From: a virus
Virus record (IMG/VR): IMGVR_UViG_3300025759_011710
Location: 1 to 31,998 of that record
Direction: 5' to 3' (one strand)
Length of the DNA stretch: 31,998 bases
Positions 24,001-31,998 of the stretch are shown one piece after another. A model generated the notes under the pieces. The model did not search any database, was not told the DNA's origin, and saw only the letters and a list, made by a program, of their open reading frames with translations. Positions within the stretch are counted from its first letter, which is position 1. The number at the start of each line of letters is the position of its first letter. The position numbers and the translations under genes are program-made.

Positions 24001-27000
24001 CGTAATGTTTTTTGATGAGCTCACGATCTCTTTTGATATCGGCTTTATATTTCTTAACAATCTCAGTAAGTTCTTCTCTTCCGGTCTCACTTAGACCCTC
24101 ACCCGCCAATGTGTTTTCGTGGTCATCTATTTTCTTTTGAGCAGTGTCTATCTTATTTTGAAGATCTGCTTTCGCTTCGTTTAACAACCCACGGACATGT
24201 CTATTAAAAGTTCCCGCAGATAGCGCTTGAACATACCTACCGAAATCGGTTTCGGAAACACCGTAGTCACGAAGTAATTTTAAAATAGGTTTACGGAATC
24301 GTGAATCAAAATCTCGAGAAGCTATTTTAACTTTTGCATAGGTGGGCAATATAACACCCATCATGTCAAAGAAGTCTCTACCGTCCGTGCCAAATTTAAG
24401 GTTTAATTTATCATTTAGCTTAATAGCCAAATCCTCAAGAGATGCATGTTGGTTGAATAAAGTTACGCGTACTTTGTATCGCCATTCTTCGGGTATCTTG
24501 TTAAACCCGGCTCTAACCGTTGACATGACGGAAGCGGCTATTCTTTCGGAGAATAAAGCGGGCATCTCAGAAACAAGGGTAAGCTCGGATCCAAGAGTCT
24601 TATTTTGTCTTTTTTGTTTCCCCCGATTTACCTTTTCGGCGATGTTTTTTGGAACGATTCCATATAAAGATATACGGTTAACATCGTCTTCGGTTAAGCT
24701 GGATATATCTAGTATAAAATCACCTAAAGTAGCTTCGGGTTTAGGCGCCATGAAAGGTTCGTATTGATACTCGAACATGAGTCTGTGAATACGATCGAGA
24801 AGTTTAGTTTCTAGTTCTCTTCTTAAATGTGCACTTAAAGGGCCGGGCTTACCATTATTAATAAGATGAGCACTTCTGTCCTCATAATACTCAAGTTCGG
24901 TATTTACTAAGCCTTTTATTAGGTCTTTCACAGATTGGTTTTCCCAAAATACAGGAGGAGTTTTTATTTTCGCGTTTCTACCACCGCTTTCATGCACAAA
25001 TCGCTCGGCGGTCATATTTTGCAATTCTGCTTCCTGCTCTGTAAATAAAGCAGTATAACTCGCAGCTTCCTCCTGACCAGCATTTTCCTGAGCATTAAAA
25101 ACATCGGGATCAAACCCCGATAGATCATCGAAATTCATAGGATCTGCTTCCGACTCAAATTTTCGGAGTCTTTCATTCCTTTTTCTTTGCTGCTCCTTAT
25201 ACTCTCTCCAATTATCTAAAAGATTTTTATCTCTAGTGTTTTTATAGACATTGTAAACTTCTCTATATAAACTAACCATACCCGGAGTCGCGTTGTAATG
25301 CAGAGGAGTGTACATATTGGTACCCTCGGGTATTGGGTAATCTAGCATTTTTAAATTAAGCCCTTCACGCTCTTTGCGAGCCATTTCAGCACCTATGGGG
25401 TTATTTTTAGGGTCTTTCATGTCTGGACCCGTCATTTTTTTCTCTACTTTCTTAATGGTAGGCTTAGGCAGCTTCATAGCCTTTGCAAACTTCATTATTG
25501 CATTAGGTATGTGAGTGCTGTACATCGCAATTCGAATAGGTTGCTCTTTACCATCGGGGTCTTTATCTTCCCTGTGAAATGCAATTTTCGATTTACCCTC
25601 AATAATAGCTTTTTTTACTATTGTACGAATACCCGCATTTATCCAACCCATGTTCAATGGAGGTCTTCCGTGATCCATAAGAACTTGGTCGTCAGATCTG
25701 TCGTAAAAACCTGGCGGTTCGGTTGGATCTGTTTCGCCTTGGTAGTGTTGTTCCATTGCAAGTTCTTCATCCTCGGTAAATATTTCCGTCACAGGAGGCC
25801 CACGCCTAACTTTAGCTATTTCACTCCTTGATTTTTGGTTCCAGTCAGATTGAAGTTCTTCCACCCGAAGAACATCTTTAGCTAATTGGTAGGTGGCGAA
25901 GAATATAGTGTTATCAAAGGTAGCCCAGCCGTCATGCCCTCTGTTCTTGTCAAAATCGATGGCATGTTGCTTTTCATAAGAATCGGGTTCCCAATTTGGA
26001 TTTCTGTTTAAAGGCTTGCCTTCGTTTATTTCGAAGAACTTTTTTTGATCGGGATTTTTATCAAGATGTTCTGCAACATACATACTTTGTTCATCCCAAC
26101 GCATGCTTGGCCGGTGTGCGGAGAGAACTTTAAAAGGAGGGCCGGCGACAGTGAATTCCTCAGCCTCTGGATTATAGAATTTATCTGTATCATCTGGTAG
26201 GGGTGCGGCGCCCGGCTCACTTAAAGCATCAAGATATTCAGTACCAAGGTTAACTGCCTCAAAATAGGCACCTTCAGGCGTATCTGTATCCCCCAATTGC
26301 TCATTAACTCGGATAGTTGGGGCATTTGCGTCTAACCATCCTTCGATAAAGTCGGGGGTAATAGATTTAGCGGGTACATTCTTTAACATATGCATGAGAC
26401 CCATGTCTTCAGCATACTCTGCCATACCGGCGACTTTTTTAATCTCGGCGATCCATTGTTCCGGCGACCGGCGAGTAGCGCCCGACATTCTGATGTTAGG
26501 TAGAAAGTAGTCACGCATGACTTCGGGCATACCGAGTTGATTTTCGGGAGAGTATTCGGATCCTAGAAGTGGTCCTTTGCCTCTCTTTTTCTTTCTCTCT
26601 GCGGCACGGATCTCTGCGTCTTCTTCTTGATTCTCTATGTAAGTTTTTAGTCTTTTCTTAACTTCGGCATCAGTGTTTACGCTTTGAATATGATCTTTAT
26701 GCAAAGCTCCTTTTATAACTGCTCTAGCTTGGTCGGGGGTGATTTCTCCTTTACTGAAGAGTCTTCGGAGCTCAGGTTGTGCAGCGAGCTCAGCATCCGA
26801 CATATTTAAGTATTTACCAACCTTACCCCAAACGGAACCGGAGCTAAGCTCGCCCAATGATTTAAAAGTAGCTTGGCTATCGTCTTTGTAAAGAGCATCG
26901 GCAATAACATCGCTTTTTAAACTTATACCGTCGCGGAAATCAGTATCCTCATCTATCTGACTTTCTACCTCGGTAGCTTCTCCAATATTCTCTACGCTTG

Positions 27001-30000
27001 CTCCTTCTGGGCTGTCGGGGTCTATTTCCTGCTTTTTCCCGTCTTTATCAAATGCTTGGCTCTCGCCTTCGGTCGCTATCTTGTCACCGAATTTTTCCTC
27101 CATGCCACCCATTTGTGCAACGCGCTTACGAGTCCATTGAATAAAATAACCGAATGCAAATTGCTTTTTAGCATTAGCTTCTTGTGCTGTAAATTGATCG
27201 GCTTTTTTAGGTATAGTAGTATCTAAAGAACCACCCCATCGATTTTTAAAGCTAGACCATTCCGCTTTCGTCATCCCACTTTTTAGTAGATTGTACTCAG
27301 CTATGGCTCGCTTCATAAGATCGCTCGGAGTTATACCCGCGTCAACTACGCCTTTCTTACCCGCTGTAATCTTACCGTAGTTAGAAACAATCTTAGACAT
27401 AATACCTGTCCAAATTAAAGCACTCCCGGCGGGACCCCCTTCAGTAACCCTGCCCTGTTTATTGGTGTCGGGGAGGGCGACCATATTATTAAGACCGTTC
27501 TTTTCAACCATATTCCCGACAACTCGGGGAGACATTACGGTACGGTTGGAATGTCTTTGATCTTCTTCCGCTCTGGAAAGAGACGCATCTAGTTCTCTTA
27601 TTTCGGGGTGACTTATGATAGTTGTGTCTTTAGATATCTGTCCTGACTTTTTAAGCTTAGCGGCTAATCTTCGAACATAGTTATATTCTTTTTCTTTACC
27701 TATGCCGTTAAGCCACTCGTCTTGCCATGTACCTTCTCTAGGTTTTTCATTAGCTAAATCCGCGTCATCTACGATAAGGTCGGCAGGCATGTCCTTTTCT
27801 TTACCGGTGTTCTTGGAAATTGTAGAAGTTTCACTACCACCTTCGTCCGGCGTACCAATGACCGATGGAGATATACCCTTGGCCTGAGCTTCAATGTCTG
27901 CCATATCGTCTTCTAAAGCCAATCTTTGACCCTCGGTAGGTTCAATCCTGCCCTCTGAATTCTTTTCAACTTTTGTTGATTCGCCGGACTCTCTGTCTAT
28001 AGCAGACCTAAACAAGTTAACCTCGCCAGCCATTTCATTTTGAGGTTCAACATACAAGGCTAGTATTTCTTGCCTAAGTTGATCTTTAGTGTACCCAAAG
28101 TCCCGCTCAGCACCCATTAAATCTATTAAAATTAAATCGGAAAGACCTAATAAATTTATATTTTTTCTGCTTCCCCCCATTTCGTGCCGGATACGCTCGT
28201 ATAAACCGAGTAGTAAAGAAGGTGTATTACCTTCGGCATCTCTTCTTAATTTCGTTTGTTCATACTTACCCCCACCTTGAGCTTGAAGCCTAGATCGTTT
28301 AGAAGCACCAGCGGGGTCGTACTGACCGGTAAGATTTGCCTGCATTGAAGCAACTCGTCTTTTAGAAGTGACCGAACTTTCGCTAAGTGCCGCTAGAATC
28401 ATAGTGGCCACCATTCTAGCGGTTGTAGCGTCTATTTCGTGGTTTTCTAAATTAGAAGGATTTTTAAAACTCTCAAGCAAACCGTAATCACTTCCGCCGG
28501 ATTTATCCCTAGCTAATCGTTGTATTTGCCGTGCGGGAATTTCTTTCGTACTTTTCTGCCTCGGTCCGGCACTTGTAATCCCCGTTTTACTTTTACCTAC
28601 CAAGGCGTCCTTAATGGACATATATTGTCCTAGTACGGGCGACATTGGATCTCTAAAGTTTTCCTTCTTAACCCTACCGCCTAGGCTGGCTTGCTTAGCG
28701 GGGGTGTGCCGGAAAGGGTTTACGAGTAACTCCTTAGTAACTCCGTTTTCTTTTTTATTTCGCCTTTTTGGTATAGACGCCGCGGGCAGTTCGTGCCAAG
28801 CAACCGTCTTACGAGCCTGTGCTTCAGTAACGGGTTTAAGTGTATATTCTATTTTACCACCAACGGGCTTACTGCCTACTATTTCAAATGCGTAGTAATT
28901 TTGCGAAGGTACGAACCCGGAATATCCCCCGGCATAAGGGCCTTTAAAATTAACAAAATGACCAACCTCCCCTACATTCTGCGGTAAGGTTACAACGGTT
29001 GGTGTCCCGGCATCTAAAGCCTTATTAAGGTCGTTGACAACTTGTTGGTCGGCAATTTCGTGAACCCCATAAGGGATTAGCACATCGTCGATTAAAGGAG
29101 GTTCGGCTGAAAGTTCTGAAAAGTTTTCTTCGAAAAATGAGCCTATCTTTTCTACCGCATCGTTGATTTGAGTAACCGTTAATGTTCCCCCTAATCCTGC
29201 GAAAATATCGTCAAAGTCGGCAGTATTAAGTGCATCAGCTAAAGATTCATTAGACTCGAGACCTGGTATTAAAATCTCTCTAAGCACATCTATCGGTTTA
29301 ACAGCTATGGCTGCTTTAAGAAGTTTTTGCTTCTGCTTTGCACTTAAATCTCTTCTGCTTTTAATGTCCGCCAATCTTGCTTTTTTAATATCCGAAATGG
29401 CTTTATCTATTGAAACTTTTAAAGAACCGTTATCTAGTTTTGAATTAGATTCTATTGCGTCTACGGTATTATTTAATTCGGTAGAAATATTTCTAGCTTT
29501 AGTTTTCGCTTTTTCTGCTCTAAATTCAGCTGCAATTTTGTCAGCATTTGCCTGTTCTTTTGCAAGCTCTGCTTTTGATATAGTCCTTGCATTAGATACT
29601 TTATTTAAATCTTCGGCGGTCTTTCCGGAAACCGCCACAACCTTACTTTCGGTAGCTTTTTTAACTTTCTCTTCAGCGATCTCTTTGGCTTTTTCCTTAC
29701 CTTTAAAAGTCTCTTCTTGTTTTATTATTCGCTCTCTTAAATCTTGTGTGTCGTCATCCCTAGCAACACCACCACTTTTAACAACGGACTTTGCGGACTC
29801 TTTAATTTTACTTGAAGGGCTTTCTTTTTCCGGTGACTGAGCATCCTCACTTACCCCCGAGCCGCCCTTTTGCTCTTCAGATGCTACCTCTCGTGTCACA
29901 TCTGAAGCTTCTCTAATCCGTTTTTGAGTTGCTGGGTCTGATAAATCGGCTTGGGCAAACGGATCACCTTCTCCTGCCGCGTCTCTTTGAGCTTTCTTAT

Positions 30001-31998
30001 CTCCCGCTCTGTTTTGAGATCTTCTATATTCCTGAGGTAACGCTGCCCAATTTTCATACCCTAGAATTCTTGCCCACACATCTTTAGTGTTCTTATCCCA
30101 CTTAGACATGTTTGAGAGATCTACTTCAAATGGGTTATAAATACCCGAACCATCTTCCGCGATTTCTTCATCTGAAAAATAACTTGCGCGGTTAGACTCT
30201 AAGGTAACGGGGTCAAATCCTAAATTCTTAAGTAGCTCAATTCTAATTGCGGATTCTTGATTAGCATCGGCTGGAAAGAATTGATTGGCGTTTTCATCAG
30301 AAGTAATAAACTTCATCAAAGTCTTTACGGCTTTTTTAATACCCGTATCAACCTTAGTGCCGCCAGCTACACCACTCTCAATAGCTAGAGCCGCAGCTAC
30401 CTGACCGGTAAACCATTCGGCGATCTGTATATTTTCACTAGTACTAGAAAATGATTCGTTGACTATACTTAACTCGGAGTTCGAAAGATCGCTTAAGGAT
30501 TCAACTGACCTACCGAGTTTATATTGAGCCCAAGCTATCTTTCTTGCTTCTTCCTCAGGCAAGGCTTTAGTGTAGAGATCCCTCGCTTGCTCAGGTGTGA
30601 AAAACATATCCTGAATGTAGTGACCACCTTCGTGAAGGAATACAAACGGAGTGCTGTCTTGCCTACCTTGTAGAGCTTTGTTGTTTAACCATATAACACC
30701 ATTGCTGTAAGCACCTCGGGTGTTTTTGTTTTTAAAAGGTGTACGGTCGGCAACAACGATTCCGAGGTCACCAATTTTACCCGCGGTTTGAGCAAAACCG
30801 ACCATTTTTTGAACTAAGAAACCGGTAGGAGAATTTAAATCCATACCGGTCTGTTCAACTACATAATCTAAATAATCTTGAGCTGTGTTGAACCTTCTGC
30901 GCTCATATTTAAATCCGGCTTGGTCTACTTGTTCAATATAACCGCCGGCAGTTTTTTCTCTACTAATAACATTAGCAGTAGCTCCGGAAATATCTTCCAT
31001 TGCATACCCGCCAAATTTTGACTTGGCGTAGTTCATTGCGAAGCCTAAACCTCCTGGTCCAAAAGCCTCTACACCCATTTCGGCAATTATAGCTTTCCAA
31101 TCTAATTTTTCACCGGGGTCTAAAGTAAGTAATTGACCAATTGCTTCACCAGCGCCTCCTAAACCTCCTTGAACACCTAACTCCGCAGCCATACCGGCTG
31201 TAATGCGCCCGTTGCTTGCGTGTACGCCAGATCTTAATTCCTGCCTGAACGCTTTCATACCGTTTGGTAGTTTCTTTAAAGCGGAAGGGTTTTTAAATAA
31301 TTTTAAAGTTTTACCCGCTACACCTGCCGATAGCATATCTAAAATGGCAACTGGTCCCGATTTTAATGTAGCTTGGTTCCTGAGTTCAGTCATTAACTCG
31401 GGATTGTTAAAAGCGGCCATTAATTCGTTAGGATTGTGCCAATCAACGCCAGCTTTTTCTAGCTCCGACATTAGCGCACCTACATACTCCATAACAAACG
31501 AAGACACGCCGACCGCTACTTTCATACCTCTAGCCGCCCCTACTTTAGCACCCGCTAAAGCACCTTTTGGCCCACCTACGGCGCCTATAGTGGCGCCTAT
31601 ACCCGCTGAAGCTCCAACTACTCGGGGCGCTTCTGTTGCGTATGTGTTCATAAACCCTACTATGGTTTCTACAACCATCTCGGGAATTGCGTCAGCGTGC
31701 TTTAAAAAGTGTTGTATCCCGTCCCAGAAGCCGTCCACTTCTGTCATTTTGTATTTCGTATATGACTCAGAGTTCTCGAGACCTTCCATCTCGGTCATTA
31801 TGTCAATAAATTGTTGAGCATCTGCTTTACTAAAATCAGCTAAACCGGCGAGCTGTGGTACAAAATCGGTAGCGTCTTCGAGTAAATCACCACTTTTCCA
31901 AGCATTTGCTAAGTGCCCATAATAACTATCCGACCGCCCTTTGTCGGCAACTTCCATCCCGAATCCCGCTTGGATAGCTGAATTTAAGGAGGCATGAT
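21062..31998 (-). CDS. Giant phage polyvalent/internal virion protein, 5' end outside window
   Basis: The frame stays open to the window edge: 13 more codons precede the Met at 31957, so the true start is upstream and the protein exceeds 3,640 residues. Numbering here is from that Met. Residues about 75-150 are glycine/alanine-rich and membrane-like. HEGGH at 442-446 is a zincin signature (FLHEGGHYIQD) with a possible third ligand in AEWFTGQVAAAL. About 690-900 is a Lys/Ala/Glu coiled coil. Near 2030 is VLRVEELQSDWNQKSRSE, a motif of a domain common in phage polyvalent proteins. From about 3030 to 3440 an LPD38-like region is seen (LAQMYTSFNPDFILANAVRD, DFNRKGTLSSSIGSLVLFFN, LRVPLPWGWNLIW) with a membrane helix near 3270. 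It is likely packaged and ejected with DNA. Confidence 0.85.
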   Translation of the reverse strand, partial: HASLNSAIQAGFGMEVADKGRSDSYYGHLANAWKSGDLLEDATDFVPQLAGLADFSKADAQQFIDIMTEMEGLENSESYTKYKMTEVDGFWDGIQHFLKHADAIPEMVVETIVGFMNTYATEAPRVVGASAGIGATIGAVGGPKGALAGAKVGAARGMKVAVGVSSFVMEYVGALMSELEKAGVDWHNPNELMAAFNNPELMTELRNQATLKSGPVAILDMLSAGVAGKTLKLFKNPSALKKLPNGMKAFRQELRSGVHASNGRITAGMAAELGVQGGLGGAGEAIGQLLTLDPGEKLDWKAIIAEMGVEAFGPGGLGFAMNYAKSKFGGYAMEDISGATANVISREKTAGGYIEQVDQAGFKYERRRFNTAQDYLDYVVEQTGMDLNSPTGFLVQKMVGFAQTAGKIGDLGIVVADRTPFKNKNTRGAYSNGVIWLNNKALQGRQDSTPFVFLHEGGHYIQDMFFTPEQARDLYTKALPEEEARKIAWAQYKLGRSVESLSDLSNSELSIVNESFSSTSENIQIAEWFTGQVAAALAIESGVAGGTKVDTGIKKAVKTLMKFITSDENANQFFPADANQESAIRIELLKNLGFDPVTLESNRASYFSDEEIAEDGSGIYNPFEVDLSNMSKWDKNTKDVWARILGYENWAALPQEYRRSQNRAGDKKAQRDAAGEGDPFAQADLSDPATQKRIREASDVTREVASEEQKGGSGVSEDAQSPEKESPSSKIKESAKSVVKSGGVARDDDTQDLRERIIKQEETFKGKEKAKEIAEEKVKKATESKVVAVSGKTAEDLNKVSNARTISKAELAKEQANADKIAAEFRAEKAKTKARNISTELNNTVDAIESNSKLDNGSLKVSIDKAISDIKKARLADIKSRRDLSAKQKQKLLKAAIAVKPIDVLREILIPGLESNESLADALNTADFDDIFAGLGGTLTVTQINDAVEKIGSFFEENFSELSAEPPLIDDVLIPYGVHEIADQQVVNDLNKALDAGTPTVVTLPQNVGEVGHFVNFKGPYAGGYSGFVPSQNYYAFEIVGSKPVGGKIEYTLKPVTEAQARKTVAWHELPAASIPKRRNKKENGVTKELLVNPFRHTPAKQASLGGRVKKENFRDPMSPVLGQYMSIKDALVGKSKTGITSAGPRQKSTKEIPARQIQRLARDKSGGSDYGLLESFKNPSNLENHEIDATTARMVATMILAALSESSVTSKRRVASMQANLTGQYDPAGASKRSRLQAQGGGKYEQTKLRRDAEGNTPSLLLGLYERIRHEMGGSRKNINLLGLSDLILIDLMGAERDFGYTKDQLRQEILALYVEPQNEMAGEVNLFRSAIDRESGESTKVEKNSEGRIEPTEGQRLALEDDMADIEAQAKGISPSVIGTPDEGGSETSTISKNTGKEKDMPADLIVDDADLANEKPREGTWQDEWLNGIGKEKEYNYVRRLAAKLKKSGQISKDTTIISHPEIRELDASLSRAEEDQRHSNRTVMSPRVVGNMVEKNGLNNMVALPDTNKQGRVTEGGPAGSALIWTGIMSKIVSNYGKITAGKKGVVDAGITPSDLMKRAIAEYNLLKSGMTKAEWSSFKNRWGGSLDTTIPKKADQFTAQEANAKKQFAFGYFIQWTRKRVAQMGGMEEKFGDKIATEGESQAFDKDGKKQEIDPDSPEGASVENIGEATEVESQIDEDTDFRDGISLKSDVIADALYKDDSQATFKSLGELSSGSVWGKVGKYLNMSDAELAAQPELRRLFSKGEITPDQARAVIKGALHKDHIQSVNTDAEVKKRLKTYIENQEEDAEIRAAERKKKRGKGPLLGSEYSPENQLGMPEVMRDYFLPNIRMSGATRRSPEQWIAEIKKVAGMAEYAEDMGLMHMLKNVPAKSITPDFIEGWLDANAPTIRVNEQLGDTDTPEGAYFEAVNLGTEYLDALSEPGAAPLPDDTDKFYNPEAEEFTVAGPPFKVLSAHRPSMRWDEQSMYVAEHLDKNPDQKKFFEINEGKPLNRNPNWEPDSYEKQHAIDFDKNRGHDGWATFDNTIFFATYQLAKDVLRVEELQSDWNQKSRSEIAKVRRGPPVTEIFTEDEELAMEQHYQGETDPTEPPGFYDRSDDQVLMDHGRPPLNMGWINAGIRTIVKKAIIEGKSKIAFHREDKDPDGKEQPIRIAMYSTHIPNAIMKFAKAMKLPKPTIKKVEKKMTGPDMKDPKNNPIGAEMARKEREGLNLKMLDYPIPEGTNMYTPLHYNATPGMVSLYREVYNVYKNTRDKNLLDNWREYKEQQRKRNERLRKFESEADPMNFDDLSGFDPDVFNAQENAGQEEAASYTALFTEQEAELQNMTAERFVHESGGRNAKIKTPPVFWENQSVKDLIKGLVNTELEYYEDRSAHLINNGKPGPLSAHLRRELETKLLDRIHRLMFEYQYEPFMAPKPEATLGDFILDISSLTEDDVNRISLYGIVPKNIAEKVNRGKQKRQNKTLGSELTLVSEMPALFSERIAASVMSTVRAGFNKIPEEWRYKVRVTLFNQHASLEDLAIKLNDKLNLKFGTDGRDFFDMMGVILPTYAKVKIASRDFDSRFRKPILKLLRDYGVSETDFGRYVQALSAGTFNRHVRGLLNEAKADLQNKIDTAQKKIDDHENTLAGEGLSETGREELTEIVKKYKADIKRDRELIKKHYDESLYENESGEFAPSGYSDREAAAIVNNARSNSKLTRLLKHGASNPSQSIMGLWARMNATTISRALETGQITQEEAFKLITSKSRAATADELVNIVFESLELDPTAPEYAEDVATIKATFNSDNWKAQNKVDSDLGLPSGYFYAPMRGFQNNEFQYEETEALQDLIKIKGGQSGWASKSSNEISKRVTGRRKGVDKPDPSTALAHAFLDHDAMVMRGAKIAPGQRMREFYELFLELFKNRDNLDGNIEWSDNFKGITEANGISKLFNDPAKRKIIFQEFNEIFDVINEEDLSGKMPTVEGTRLKKKVVDGKTRTVLRKGEIPISMQDPSIFLVKQKGELKFVKFNMKVARSGQSLTGIGARMKAELGNLNFVPTNPILKLFNVPTRFLAQMYTSFNPDFILANAVRDTINAMANIREDEKKKIFKDVASLLNPRNFYKVTKGIYKVERSLEEGKRSNEWAKVNRETALKIPEGDWESWFKFFEAHGLRTAFSGPDAMTNAMEDIQKVLGTQPTGVKRKISKAKTALLENRFIKVVEAANAGVENTVRLVVATKLLQSGFTIQQAVMAGRNISVDFNRKGTLSSSIGSLVLFFNAGVQGNLRFLRALANRDAGAAKIVVGIMTVSFMWGILQRLLTGHDEDEDGEKEGNHYDNLGDFERDSNLVAFIPGTDKNLRVPLPWGWNLIWMMGQKASNVVASQFGPAMGGSGVIANGASAMDNFYNTFNPVGETWVPGVFAPLYQVMQNETFYGAPITRKDRDFGVKTPASERSSKGTKDFFVDAAKSINKWLGGDEVTPGSLKKMFGAGEVTNEMDDMLWGLSGSDLEHIFEGYTGGPGAAFSRIISGAYAGLNGNADVNWKEVPVTRRFYREGYSSFTTSKRFYGLKHRVDVANEYVKNLKNGKNITQAKQAMLANKDLLKIKPIVDAADTKRKAIQRLIDKVNAGKLSESQKAAKIEEYEKQRVATWLKVLYKARKMGIDV

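Noticed and set aside
24371-24391. FGTDGRDFF in the giant protein, resembling a GR-type motif of N4-like virion RNA polymerases
   Set aside because: No accompanying palm or finger motifs (A, B and C) could be seen around it, and the flanking sequence fits the structural part of a polyvalent protein.
29307-29840. 177-codon plus-strand open frame
   Set aside because: It is the antisense shadow of the Lys/Ala/Glu coiled coil in the giant gene; its Ser/Leu/Phe-rich composition is typical of a reversed coiled-coil gene, and it has no own context.
31203-31817. 204-codon plus-strand open frame
   Set aside because: It lies wholly opposite the giant gene, with Pro/Ala-rich composition mirroring the Gly/Ala-rich minus-strand segment; no ribosome binding site or homology pattern.

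Overview
The window is a contiguous piece of the virion-structure region of a tailed bacteriophage (Caudoviricetes), most likely a podovirus-type phage of a Gram-negative and possibly marine host. Every supported gene lies on the minus strand, so gene order runs from base 31998 down to base 1. No host-like gene, tRNA, IS element or CRISPR array is visible, and no stretch of even 100 bases lacks a gene. Genes are chained by TAATG, ATGA and GTGA stop/start overlaps. The anchors are a major capsid protein of the N4-gp56 type, a portal protein, a scaffold-like coiled-coil protein between them, and a giant phage polyvalent protein. The host guess is inference from the AT-rich composition, AAGGA-type ribosome binding sites and protein types; the phage assignment is firm.

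Layout in transcription order. 31998-21062: the 3' part of a giant gene (at least 3,644 codons, running off the window) for an internal or ejected polyvalent protein with a zincin motif, coiled coil and an LPD38-like C-terminal region. 21050-19014: portal. 19008-18150: three small unknown proteins. 18153-17295: four overlapping small genes that look like a membrane/lysis cassette (a two-helix, possibly lipidated protein, a 38-residue single-helix peptide, a 51-residue class II holin-like protein starting at GTG, and a 43-residue four-cysteine protein). 17250-16207: scaffold. 16170-14653: major capsid protein, followed by a strong hairpin terminator whose 3' arm also holds the Shine-Dalgarno sequence of the next gene. 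14573-13218: a small basic protein and a probable head-tail adaptor. 13218-1: tail and host-contact proteins (633, 1560, 567, 93, 963, 243 and at least 349 residues), many beta-rich, repetitive or cysteine-rich.

How the genes fit together. Portal, scaffold and capsid proteins build the procapsid; the adaptor and following proteins close the neck and form a short tail. The 963- and 243-residue proteins look like the two ends of a tail-nozzle/tubular propeller protein. The 1560-residue protein has a carbohydrate-binding-module-like segment and 16-residue strand repeats suited to a receptor-binding fibre; the last, partial protein is built from about sixteen 15-residue repeats.

Most unusual point: three different virion-module proteins carry an HExxH zinc-protease signature. 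Two adjacent tail proteins have recognisably related zincin domains fused to different N-terminal parts, and a third unrelated one sits in the giant polyvalent protein. This suggests a set of virion-borne metallopeptidases (or decayed, structural versions of them) used on the host envelope or in particle maturation.
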